A DNA stretch of 64,000 nt, from positions 94,242 through 158,241 of the forward strand of contig JADGPL010000006.1 in NCBI GenBank assembly GCA_017882455.1, given 5' to 3'. Below, in pieces: positions 18,811 to 26,318 of the stretch (position 1 is its first letter; every line of letters starts with the position of its first letter). The notes beneath the pieces are model-generated. The model was not told the DNA's origin. It was given only the letters and a program-made list of their open reading frames with translations, and ran no database searches. Made by a program: the position numbers and the translations under genes. The stretch is from Solirubrobacteraceae bacterium. Its GTDB lineage: Bacteria > Actinomycetota > Thermoleophilia > Solirubrobacterales > Solirubrobacteraceae.

Positions 18811-19398
18811 GTGGGGGACCGGCATCGGCAGCGGTGGGGGATTGGCGACGCTCTGGTCGAGGTACTGGCGGACTCGAGCGGTGGAAGCCGAGCCGGGGCG
18901 TTGATCCCGAGCCCAGCGGCGTTCGCGGGTTCGTACAGGCGCGCATCGCCGCACGTCCGCGAGATCGACATGCTCCCGTTGCTGCGCGAGATCCTGACCG
19001 AGCACAAGGCCGCCAACGCCACCGGCCCCAACGACCCGATCCTCACCACCCGCCACGGCAACGCCCGCAACCGCCACAACCTACGCCAGCGCGTCGTCGC
19101 CCCAGTCGCAGCCAAGGCAGAAGACCTGCTCGCCCAGCGCAGCGGCCAGCCGCTCCCTCACGGGATCACCCCGCACAAGCTCAGGCACACGTTTGCCTCG
19201 GTGCTGTTCGCGATCGGCAAGGACCCCACCTACGTGATGCACCAGCTCGGGCACGCCGACCCTGCGTTCACGCTGCGGGTGTACGCGCACATGATGCGCC
19301 GCAGCCCCGAGGAGCGCGAAGCGCTCAAGGCGCTCGTCGAAGGCCACGACTGGACGCTGGGCGAAGACACCGCGGAAGCGTCAGCCGAGCAGCGGTAG
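18811..19398 (+). pseudogene. truncated tyrosine recombinase/phage integrase
   Basis: From about 18940 the frame encodes the C-terminal half of a tyrosine recombinase: REIDMLPLLREILTEHK, then ITPHKLRHTFAS (the H-x-L-R-H box), GHADPAFTLRVYAHMM (the second His and the Tyr nucleophile). The first catalytic Arg, the core-binding and arm-binding domains are absent; the upstream part of the frame is unrelated. It cannot be active, but it marks past integration of a mobile element here. Confidence 0.85.
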
Positions 19399-19469
19399 GC
19401 CCGCCACACCATCCGCGATCGCCCGCAACGCCTCCGCAGCACCGTGGCGAAGCTGGGCACACAGCAGGC

Positions 19470-19751
19470 TCAGGGCTGGAGTTTCAGGCTGCCCCGGAGC
19501 CTTTGCTGGACATCTTGCCAAGCTGCGTCGAGAGCCTGCGGCGGAGTCTTGCCAGCCCCCTGGCCTAGTGTCGTTCCAAGAGAATCAGCAGCCGTGACGG
19601 AGAAATCCCCTCCGTCACGGTTGCGACACAGCGTGAATCTGACAGTGACCGTCTTCTTCTCGTTGGGCGTCAACGCGGCCGAGGTCGGGCTCGCTTTCAT
19701 CGGACCTCGGCCGGTACCGAAGATCGCGGTGAACCTCTCCTCGGAAGACAC
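19470..19751 (-). CDS. small hypothetical protein
   Basis: The 93-residue protein has regular alternating strands (KKTVTVRFTLCRNRDGGDF, SVTAADSLGTTLGQGAGKTP) and an amphipathic C-terminal helix (PPQALDAAWQDVQQRLRG). That looks more protein-like than the overlapping plus-strand frame. No family was recognised. It lies in the accessory island between the integrase remnant and the Doc module. Confidence 0.45.
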   Translation of the reverse strand: MSSEERFTAIFGTGRGPMKASPTSAALTPNEKKTVTVRFTLCRNRDGGDFSVTAADSLGTTLGQGAGKTPPQALDAAWQDVQQRLRGSLKLQP

Positions 19752-19961
19752 GATGGAAGCCTTTCACATGGCTCACCCAAAGAGCGGACCGCCCGTCAGG
19801 ACCCCGATCGGTACCGCTGACCTCACCGAGCTCGTCGGACAGCGCACTGGCCAGAAGACCCTGCAAACACGGGGCTGCTGACCGGTCCAGACTCGCCACA
19901 ACCCCCCGCTGCTGCCTAATCGCTGCCCAATCCCAGAGGCCACCGCTCACGTCAAACCAAC

Positions 19962-19984
19962 AAAAAACCCCGCATTCGCGGGGT
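19962..19984 (-). terminator. strong intrinsic terminator
   Basis: ACCCCGC and GCGGGGT form a perfect 7-bp stem with a four-base loop. On the minus strand the stem is followed by TTTTTTG; on the plus strand only by CTTTC. It should stop minus-strand transcripts leaving the nuclease/TIR-like pair and may work weakly the other way. Confidence 0.75.
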
Positions 19985-20131
19985 CTTTCATATCGGGGCG
20001 AACGGCTAAGGTCGGCTATCTAGAGCCGATTTCGAGCCATCTGCGGTCCGTTTGCGGTCTTCGAGACAGTCCCGATCCGGCGACCGAGGTGGCGCCAGGC
20101 TAGGTGATAGGGGCTATGCTACCATGCCACT

Positions 20132-20341
20132 ATGGCTAAGAACCTGACTGTTCGCCTGGACGACGACCTCGCGTCCGACACGGAGGCGTTGGCACGCGCC
20201 GAAGGCAAAAGCCTCAACGAGACGGTCAAGCACGCCCTCGCCGAGGCGGTACAGCGCCGGCGGGAAGACCCCGAGTTCAAGGCGCGTGTACGTCGCATCA
20301 TCGAAGAGGATCGCGAGCTGCTAGAGCGGCTCGCCAAGTGA
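20132..20341 (+). CDS. ribbon-helix-helix antitoxin of a Doc-type module
   Basis: The 69-residue protein begins KNLTVRLDDDLASDTEALAR, a ribbon-helix-helix start, followed by GKSLNETVKHALAEAVQRR and a charged helical tail. The stop TGA overlaps the GTG of the next gene. This arrangement, and the Fic-fold toxin next to it, identify it as the antitoxin. Confidence 0.88.
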   Translation: MAKNLTVRLDDDLASDTEALARAEGKSLNETVKHALAEAVQRRREDPEFKARVRRIIEEDRELLERLAK

Positions 20342-20772
20342 GCATTTGCTACGTCGAGCTCGCCGACTACCTCGCCATCGCCGCCGAGATAACCGCGCTC
20401 GACACCAACACACTCATAAGGGTCACGAAGGTCGATCTCGCCGAGTCAGCGCTGCACGCGCCGGCAGCCAGTTTCGGCGAGACCGAGTTCTACCCCGACT
20501 TCATCGACAAGGCCGCGGTTCTCGTCGTGCGCCTGGCCAAGAACCATCCACTGCCCGACGGCAACAAGCGAGCGGCGTGGGTGGCGCTCCGCCTGTTCAT
20601 CGAGATCAACGACTGGACATGGCAGACCACACCGATCGTCGATGACGCCGAGCAGGCAGTGCTCGCTATCGCTGCCGGCACATGGAGCCAAGACGACGCG
20701 AGCGCCTGGCTACGAAGTCACCTCGCGCCGGCGTCGACGGTCTTGCCGCCGGATGAGCCAGGGAGGCAGTGA
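20338..20772 (+). CDS. doc: Doc-type toxin (Fic fold)
   Basis: The 144-residue protein carries a Fic-family motif, KNHPLPDGNKRAAW near residue 62-75 (H-x-x-x-D/N-G-N-K-R). It is small like Doc, with the N-terminal helices YVELADYLAIAAEIT. Doc enzymes phosphorylate EF-Tu to stop translation; other Fic proteins add AMP. The G-N-K-R ending and small size favour the Doc branch. Notably tuf lies in the same window. Confidence 0.9.
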   Translation: MSICYVELADYLAIAAEITALDTNTLIRVTKVDLAESALHAPAASFGETEFYPDFIDKAAVLVVRLAKNHPLPDGNKRAAWVALRLFIEINDWTWQTTPIVDDAEQAVLAIAAGTWSQDDASAWLRSHLAPASTVLPPDEPGRQ

Positions 20773-20777
20773 ATTGG

Positions 20778-21758
20778 CTAGGTGAAAAGCTGGTCGGCGT
20801 TGTCGGTGAAACCGTCGCCATCGCGCCAGATGACAGCGATGCGTTGACCGTGCAGAAGGTCGATGAGGTCTTGTGAGGGGCGCGCTTCAAGCAAGGTCGC
20901 GCGTCGTGGAGTCGGGTCAATCAGTCGCGCGTAGTCGGCAAGCTGTCCGATTGCCATACGCACGTCGCCGCGCGAGTTTCCAGCCTTCGCCTCGATGAGC
21001 TGGCGGCGCGTTTCGTTATACAGGTCGCTATACAGCGGGCCGCCGGCTTCAGGGACGGTGATCTTGTGTCGGCAGACCGAGTCACCTTGGCGTGTTAGGT
21101 GGGCGGCGAAGTCAGCCACGAGCTTATTCTCTTCGCGCCGCGCCCTGACGACCTCGTTCTTTGTCTTCGTGTCGTAGGCTTCGACCTTCCCCTGTTCGAT
21201 CGGTATTGGATCGATGACAGGGCGCGGCAGGGGTTTAGTTGGACTGCGGGGTCTCTTGACCGGGGCTTGCAGCCCTTCTAGCAAGGACTGGGCGCGCTCG
21301 CCCTGCTCGACTGTGAGATGGCGGTAGCCCTTCTGATTGAGCGAGCTGCGCATTACGCCGATCTCTTCCACCATCGGCGCGATCTCGGGATCAACGGCGT
21401 TTAGACAGCGGATGGCTGTCACGACACCCCACCTATCGCCCTCGCGCGGACGGGCGCCTTCTCGATCTACGAGGGGCGGATCCCAGCGAGGCTCCTCGGT
21501 GACTTCAAGGATCGCCGGACACTTGCGGACAAGCTCAGGGGGACAACCTCGCGCATTGGCGATGCAGACCACCAGCCTGTCTCCCGTCGCGTACCTGGGA
21601 CCGTGGGGCGGCAGCACCTCATTGAGCGAGGGACGAGGCCTCTTGGTCCAAAGCGAGGAGCTATTGCCAGGCGCATCGGTTACCCACGGCGCCTCTTTCC
21701 AGTACGAGGCATCTTCCCGCGAGTCCGCCCAGTGTACGAGCTTGAGCCACCAGCCCAT
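20778..21758 (-). CDS. predicted PD-(D/E)xK nuclease with an EVE/PUA-like N-terminal domain
   Basis: The protein has 326 residues. The C-terminal part has the nuclease core: SDLYNE (Asp 245), LIEAKAG (E256-x-K258) and MAIGQLADYAR (Gln 272), in the spacing of restriction-type enzymes. The first 125 residues begin with GWWLKLVHWADS and include GDRLVVCIANARGCPPEL and PAILEVTEEPRW, which resembles EVE/PUA-like modified-base readers. The two are joined by a basic, Pro-rich linker (about 165-190). If right, it would cut DNA with modified bases, as a type IV restriction enzyme. The nuclease is well supported; the EVE assignment is tentative. The TIR-like gene lies 52 bases upstream on the same strand. 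Confidence 0.7.
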   Translation of the reverse strand: MGWWLKLVHWADSREDASYWKEAPWVTDAPGNSSSLWTKRPRPSLNEVLPPHGPRYATGDRLVVCIANARGCPPELVRKCPAILEVTEEPRWDPPLVDREGARPREGDRWGVVTAIRCLNAVDPEIAPMVEEIGVMRSSLNQKGYRHLTVEQGERAQSLLEGLQAPVKRPRSPTKPLPRPVIDPIPIEQGKVEAYDTKTKNEVVRARREENKLVADFAAHLTRQGDSVCRHKITVPEAGGPLYSDLYNETRRQLIEAKAGNSRGDVRMAIGQLADYARLIDPTPRRATLLEARPSQDLIDLLHGQRIAVIWRDGDGFTDNADQLFT

Positions 21759-21810
21759 CCTTCAACCCTATTCGTTCGCCTGGCGGCGACCTCAGCCGAT
21801 GACCCCGGAC

Positions 21811-22305
21811 CTACTCGAGCTCCCGAAGCAGTTTCGGTTTCCAGGCCCCGGCGCCGTCGATCGGTATGTAGGCGATCCCGTCCGTGTCGGAGGGAAGCTC
21901 GACGCCATCCTCATACAACACAGCGACGTGGTCCCGTCCGAGGCGCCCATAGAAGAACCCCATCTCGAGGACGACGTTCTGGCGGGCGCGTGGATGGAGG
22001 ACGTGCTCAGAAGTCCCACCTACATCGTCCGCGGTGAGCAAGATCACGGCCCAGCCCGCCTCGGACGCGTGCCGTTCGAACTTCTCAATCAGCGTCTGAC
22101 CCCTATTCGCCTGTTCGTGGAGAATGACCGCCTTACGTCCGCCTTGCTCGTTGATCGTGCGCGCGACCTGTTCGCGGACGAGTTCGTTGTGGCCATGGAC
22201 CACAAAGACGCCTGTAGGCACTGGCTTCTCCTCTGGCTCGGGATCGGTCGCCAAACGGGACGGCATCTCTGCGAACTCGAGCCGTTCGACTAGCGACTGC
22301 AGCAC
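21811..22305 (-). CDS. TIR-like predicted nucleotide-binding protein
   Basis: The 164-residue protein from GTG has a TIR-like domain of the CAP12/Pycsar-effector type. It shows VFVVHGHNELVREQVARTI, VILHEQANRGQTLIEKFE (with the Glu typical of NAD-cleaving TIRs), WAVILLTADDVG, ARQNVVLEMGFFYGRLGR and VAVLYEDGVELPSDTDG. Such domains in phage defence bind a nucleotide signal and destroy NAD+. No cyclase gene is nearby, so a cyclic-nucleotide pathway is not shown. Only a short N-terminal stretch precedes the TIR domain, so any sensor must be separate. It sits directly between tRNA-Pro and the nuclease gene. Confidence 0.85.
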   Translation of the reverse strand: MLQSLVERLEFAEMPSRLATDPEPEEKPVPTGVFVVHGHNELVREQVARTINEQGGRKAVILHEQANRGQTLIEKFERHASEAGWAVILLTADDVGGTSEHVLHPRARQNVVLEMGFFYGRLGRDHVAVLYEDGVELPSDTDGIAYIPIDGAGAWKPKLLRELE

Positions 22306-22442
22306 ATTCAGGCAGGACGCGTGCCGGTCGAGGGCGGGAGATCGGAGTCATGTGCCGAAGCGATGCTCGGCGATCCGACGCTAGCCAAGGACCTTGCGGT
22401 CCACTTCACTCGTCGCTGCGGTCCCTCTGCGGCCCCAATCCC

Positions 22443-22528
22443 CACGAACACCCACGAACACAAGCGAACAGCGGCCCACGAGTCCCAGCGTCTTCGCGGC
22501 TGCTCGCTTGTGTTCGCGGCTGTTCGCG
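22443..22528. repeat. 30-bp imperfect inverted repeat with 10-bp periodicity
   Basis: The arms 22443-22472 and 22499-22528 pair at 26 of 30 positions across a 26-base spacer. Inside each arm a 10-base unit recurs (CCCACGAACA twice on the left, TGTTCGCGGC/A on the right). It begins 13 bases beyond the 3' end of tRNA-Pro. It could be a tRNA terminator or recombinase arm sites at an island boundary. No gene is seen between 22306 and 22541. Confidence 0.7.
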
Positions 22529-22541
22529 GACTTAAGGATTA

Positions 22542-22615
22542 TCGGGGCGCCGAGATTCGAACTCGGGACCTCACCGACCCGAACGGTGCGCGCTACCAGG
22601 CTGCGCCACGCCCCG
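22542..22615 (-). tRNA. tRNA-Pro (anticodon CGG)
   Basis: The 74-base minus-strand gene folds into a complete cloverleaf. The acceptor stem is CGGGGCG/CGCCCCG with discriminator A. The D stem is GCGC/GCGC, the anticodon stem CACCG/CGGTG with loop TTCGGGT (anticodon CGG at 22579-22581), and the T stem CCGAG/CTCGG with TTCGAAT. No CCA is encoded. It decodes proline CCG codons. The accessory island lies immediately beyond its 3' end, the usual side for integration. Confidence 0.97.
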
Positions 22616-22763
22616 ATGTCCCCCCGCAGTATCACACAAGGCCGCTCCCGCCCGAGTGCTGCCGCTCGGGCCATCCCGCCTGAGCGTTCCTCCTCGACGC
22701 CGCCACGTGGGGCGTTCCCGTCTGCCCACCACCACCCCCGCCCCAGCGCTATGGTCGCAACCG

Positions 22764-23609
22764 ATGCCCGCCCCCATCAACGACATCCTCGCCGAGCTGG
22801 ACCGCCTGCTCGAGCCAGGCCGCTTCGAGGACTACTGCGTCAACGGCCTGCAGGTCCCAGGCGCCGAGCAGATCTCCACGCTGGCCACAGGCGTCTCGGC
22901 CCACGCCGAGCTGTTCGAGCTGGCGGCCGCCGAGGGCGCCGAGCTGCTGCTGGTCCACCACGGCCTCTTCTGGGGCTCCGGGATCACGGCCATCGACCCG
23001 GTCCTCGCGCGCCGCCTGCGCCTCCTCTTCGACTCAAACATCGCCCTCGCCGCCTACCACCTCCCCCTGGACGCCCACCCCCAGCTGGGCAACAACGCCC
23101 TCCTCGCCCGCGCCCTCGGCGCCGAGGGCGAGCTCGAGCCCTTCGCCCTGCACCGCGGCCAGCCCATCGGCTTCATCGCCCGCCTGCCCCGGGACCCCGA
23201 CGAGCCCGGAAGCCCCACCGGCGAGCCCCGCTCCGCCGGCGAGCCCCCCGGCCCCGGCCCCGCCCCCGGCGAGGGCATCCCCGCGACTGAGCTCTTCGCG
23301 CGCGTGCGCACGGTCACCGCCCGTGAGCCCCTCGTCTACGACACCGGCCCCGAGCGAGTCCGCCGCCTGGCGATCGTGTCGGGGGCAGGGGCCGACTACC
23401 TCGAGGACGCCGCCGCCGCTGGGGCTGACGGGCTGCTCACCGGCGAAGTGCCCGAGCGGGCCATGGCCCAGGCGCGCGAGTCCGGACTGCACCTGATCGC
23501 CGCCGGGCACTACGCCACAGAGACCTTCGGCGTGAAGCATCTGGGCGAGCAGCTGGCCGAGGGCTTCGGCCTGCGCCACGTCTTCCTCGACGTGCCCAAC
23601 CCCGTCTGA
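22764..23609 (+). CDS. Nif3-like dinuclear metal centre protein
   Basis: The 281-residue protein has NIF3/YbgI-family hallmarks: PGRFEDYCVNGLQVPG near 18-33, LLLVHHGLFWG with metal-binding His 65-66, ALAAYHLPLDAHPQLGNN near 95-110, and GHYATETFGVKHLGE near the end. A disordered Pro/Gly/Glu-rich insertion sits in the middle. The family is widespread; proposed roles, including GTP cyclohydrolase activity, remain unsettled. The ATG at 22764 gives the family's normal N-terminus; the frame runs upstream without homology. Confidence 0.88.
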   Translation: MPAPINDILAELDRLLEPGRFEDYCVNGLQVPGAEQISTLATGVSAHAELFELAAAEGAELLLVHHGLFWGSGITAIDPVLARRLRLLFDSNIALAAYHLPLDAHPQLGNNALLARALGAEGELEPFALHRGQPIGFIARLPRDPDEPGSPTGEPRSAGEPPGPGPAPGEGIPATELFARVRTVTAREPLVYDTGPERVRRLAIVSGAGADYLEDAAAAGADGLLTGEVPERAMAQARESGLHLIAAGHYATETFGVKHLGEQLAEGFGLRHVFLDVPNPV

Positions 23610-23616
23610 CCCGCCC

Positions 23617-23709
23617 CGCGGCCGGCCGGCCCACCACCCCGCGCCCGGCCGGCCCACCACCCCGCGGCCGGCCGGCCCACCACGCCGCGCCCGCCCGGCC
23701 CACGGCCCC
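23617..23709. repeat. four tandem copies of a 23-bp GC-rich unit
   Basis: Units starting CGCGSCCGGCCGGCCCACCA begin at 23617, 23640, 23663 and 23686, a constant 23-base step with one to a few differences. The unit is itself palindrome-rich (GGCCGGCC) and lies just after the Nif3-like gene, so it could act as a transcription end structure. The rest of 23710-23890 is very GC-rich without a gene. Confidence 0.8.
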
Positions 23710-23890
23710 TCCCCCCGGCGGCCCACCGCCCGCGGGCGCCCGGCGCCACCGCGCCCGCAGGCACGGGCGGGCCGTCCCTGCGCCCCGGCCCACCGCCGCA
23801 CGACCAGATCAATGCTCCACCCCGTACCAATCGGCGCAAGCAGCGACTAAGATCAGACGTCCATTCGCTGTTCACGAGGAGGGAGCTCTG

Positions 23891-25723
23891 ATGGAGGCCA
23901 CGGCCACTACGACGGGGTCGAAGACGATCGCCGACCTGATCCCGAGCGCGGCCGGTGAGCATGCCGAGAAGGCAGCCGTGCGCTACAAGCGAGACGGGGC
24001 CTGGCAGGATGTCTCCTACACCCAGCTGGCAGACATCGTCGGAGAGATCGGCCTCGGCCTGATCGACCTCGGCGTGCAGGCCGGCGAGCGGGTGTGCATC
24101 CTCGCGAACACCCGCCCCGAGTGGTCCTATGTGGACATGGCCGCCACCTCGGCCGGCGCTGTGGTGGTGCCGATCTACCAGACCAACTCCCCCGAGGAGT
24201 GCCTGTGGGTGATCTCCGACTCGGGCGCCTGCGCGATCGTGTGCGAGGACGACGAGCAGCTCGCCAAGGTCGCGGCCGTTCGCGACCAGGTCCCCAACCT
24301 GCGCACGGTCATCGTGATGGACACCCCAGGCGGCCAGCCCGCTGGCAACGGCGCCTCCACGATCGAGCGCCAGCTCGACGCGATCACGCTCGAGGAGGTC
24401 CGCGAGCGCGGGCGCACGCACGCGGTCGAGGAGCTCGAGGCCCGCCGGGCGGCCGTCAAGCCCGAGGACCCCTTCACCTTCATCTACACCTCGGGCACCA
24501 CCGGCCCGCCCAAGGGCTGCGTGCTCACCCACGGCAACTACCGCGCCATCATCGACATGATCCGGGAGGCCGGGGAGATCGAACAGGACGAGATCATCTA
24601 CCTGTATCTCCCCCTCGCCCACTCCTACGCCCTGCTGATCCAGCTGGCCGTGTTCGACCTGGGCGGGACCCTGGCCTACTTCGGCGGGGACACCAAGCAG
24701 ATCGTGCCAGAGCTGCTCGAGGTCAAACCGACCTACCTGCCGTCCGTGCCACGCGTGTTCGAGAAGATCTACACGCTCGCCCAGGGGGCCATCCAGTCCA
24801 AATCGCCAGAGGAGCAGGAGCAGGCGCGCCAGGCGATCGCCCTCGGCATGAAGGTGCGCGACATGATCAACCGGGGCGAAGAGGTCCCCGAGGAGCTCAG
24901 GGCGCCCTTCGAGCAGGCCGACGAGCAGCTGTTCAAGAACGTCCGCGCCATCTTCGGCGGGGACGTTCGCCGGGCCACCAGCGGCGCGGCCCCCATCGCC
25001 CGCGAGATCCTCGAGTTCTTCTGGGCCTGCGGCGTGCCCGTGCTGGAGGGCTACGGCATGACCGAGACCGCCACCGCGGCCACCGTCTCCACGATCGAGA
25101 ACCACCGCTTCGGCACCGTCGGGCGCGCGCTCCCGGGTGTCGAGCTGAAGATCGCCGAGGACGGCGAGATCCTGATCAAAGGGCCGAACATCTTCCACGG
25201 CTACCACAACATGGCCTCCACGAGCTTCGGCTCGGTGGAGCAGGGATGGCTGCACACGGGTGACCTCGGCGCGATCGACGAGGACGGCTACCTCTCGATC
25301 ACGGGGCGCAAGAAGGACATCATCATCACCGCCGGCGGCAAGAACCTCACGCCGGCCAACCTGGAGAACGACCTCAAGCAGTGCCGCTGGATCTCCCAGG
25401 CGGTGATGCACGGCGACCAGCGTCCCTACCCGGTCGTGCTGATCACCCTCGACGAGGAGGAGATCCCGATCTACGCCCGCGAGCACGGGCTGCCCGAGGA
25501 CATCGCCTCGCTCGCCAAGGATCCGGCCATCCGCGAGCTGATCCAGCAGGAGATCGACCGTGTCAACGCCAAATACGCGCAGGTGGAGCAGGTCAAGAAG
25601 TTCGCCATCCTCGACCACGACCTCTCCCAGCCCACCGGCGAGCTGACCCCCACGCTCAAGGTGAAGCGCAACGTTGTCAACGAGAAATACTCTGGTGTAT
25701 TCGACTCACTCTATGCGGGCTGA
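23891..25723 (+). CDS. long-chain acyl-CoA synthetase (AMP-forming)
   Basis: The 610-residue enzyme would activate fatty acids with ATP and CoA. The adenylation signature YTSGTTGPPKGCVLTHGN sits at about 199-216, with GYGMTETATAATVS, the TGDLGAIDEDGYLSITGRKK hinge region and the ending GELTPTLKVKR carrying the catalytic lysine region. It is of the FadD15 type, with the usual insertion after the P-loop. AGGAGGGA precedes the ATG. It sits in a run of plus-strand genes and could feed the acyl-CoA dehydrogenases at 10-12.7 kb. Confidence 0.94.
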   Translation: MEATATTTGSKTIADLIPSAAGEHAEKAAVRYKRDGAWQDVSYTQLADIVGEIGLGLIDLGVQAGERVCILANTRPEWSYVDMAATSAGAVVVPIYQTNSPEECLWVISDSGACAIVCEDDEQLAKVAAVRDQVPNLRTVIVMDTPGGQPAGNGASTIERQLDAITLEEVRERGRTHAVEELEARRAAVKPEDPFTFIYTSGTTGPPKGCVLTHGNYRAIIDMIREAGEIEQDEIIYLYLPLAHSYALLIQLAVFDLGGTLAYFGGDTKQIVPELLEVKPTYLPSVPRVFEKIYTLAQGAIQSKSPEEQEQARQAIALGMKVRDMINRGEEVPEELRAPFEQADEQLFKNVRAIFGGDVRRATSGAAPIAREILEFFWACGVPVLEGYGMTETATAATVSTIENHRFGTVGRALPGVELKIAEDGEILIKGPNIFHGYHNMASTSFGSVEQGWLHTGDLGAIDEDGYLSITGRKKDIIITAGGKNLTPANLENDLKQCRWISQAVMHGDQRPYPVVLITLDEEEIPIYAREHGLPEDIASLAKDPAIRELIQQEIDRVNAKYAQVEQVKKFAILDHDLSQPTGELTPTLKVKRNVVNEKYSGVFDSLYAG

Positions 25724-25761
25724 CCCCGCAGCCGGCCATCTAGCTGCGAACATAGAGGCCG

Positions 25762-26244
25762 ATGCGCAGCGATCCATCAGATAACGGGGGGCTGTTCGTA
25801 GGGCGCCGCCCGGGGACTGCTCCTGTGCGCTTTCGCAAGCTGCCAGAGCGGGCGAGCGAGCTGCGCCAGCGCGTCGACGGCTCCTTCGCCGGCCTGCTGC
25901 TCGCGGGCATCGTCCTCGTCAGCCTGCTCTGCTGGGGGCCGATCCCGCTGGCCTGCCTGTGGCTGGGCTCCGAGGCCGATTACCTCTCGGGCAGCGTCGG
26001 CCTGGGCATCCTCGTCTCGTTCATCGCCCTGTTCGTGCTGCTGTTCGGCGCGCTCTCGGTTCTGCGTCGCCTCGACAACATGTGGATCCTGGTGCGCCGC
26101 GCCGCCGGCCACGACCAGCGCTCGGGCGCCCTGGGACGGATCTTCGCCGTGACGGCAGCCGTCTGCGGGATCATCTTCGCGGTCTGGTTCATCGTCATCC
26201 ACGGACCCGGCTCGAGCACCTTCTCGGGCAACGGCGGCGTGTGA
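25762..26244 (+). CDS. small membrane protein of unknown function
   Basis: The 160-residue protein has a charged N-terminus and three or four hydrophobic segments (about 43-65, 75-100 and 127-147). A basic loop between them carries RRLDNMWILVRRAAGHDQR. No family was recognised. It lies 38 bases after the acyl-CoA synthetase and 74 before the aminotransferase, on the same strand, possibly in one transcript. Confidence 0.65.
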   Translation: MRSDPSDNGGLFVGRRPGTAPVRFRKLPERASELRQRVDGSFAGLLLAGIVLVSLLCWGPIPLACLWLGSEADYLSGSVGLGILVSFIALFVLLFGALSVLRRLDNMWILVRRAAGHDQRSGALGRIFAVTAAVCGIIFAVWFIVIHGPGSSTFSGNGGV

Positions 26245-26318
26245 GCGGGCAGGCCCGCTGCGCTGCGTCCCCGCGCGGACCCCGCTCCAAGCGCGCCGTC
26301 CAAATGAGGACTTGAACC

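Noticed and set aside
19992..20001. TATCGGGGCG shared with the tRNA-Pro 3' end as a possible attachment repeat
   Set aside because: Only ten bases match and the flanks diverge at once; in GC-rich DNA this is too short to call an attachment site.
20778..22305. Complete CBASS or Pycsar system
   Set aside because: Only the TIR-like effector type is present; no nucleotide cyclase gene is found nearby in the window.
23510..25618. Long minus-strand open frame of 702 codons
   Set aside because: It mirrors the acyl-CoA synthetase gene, whose motifs are all on the plus strand; composition is shadow-like.
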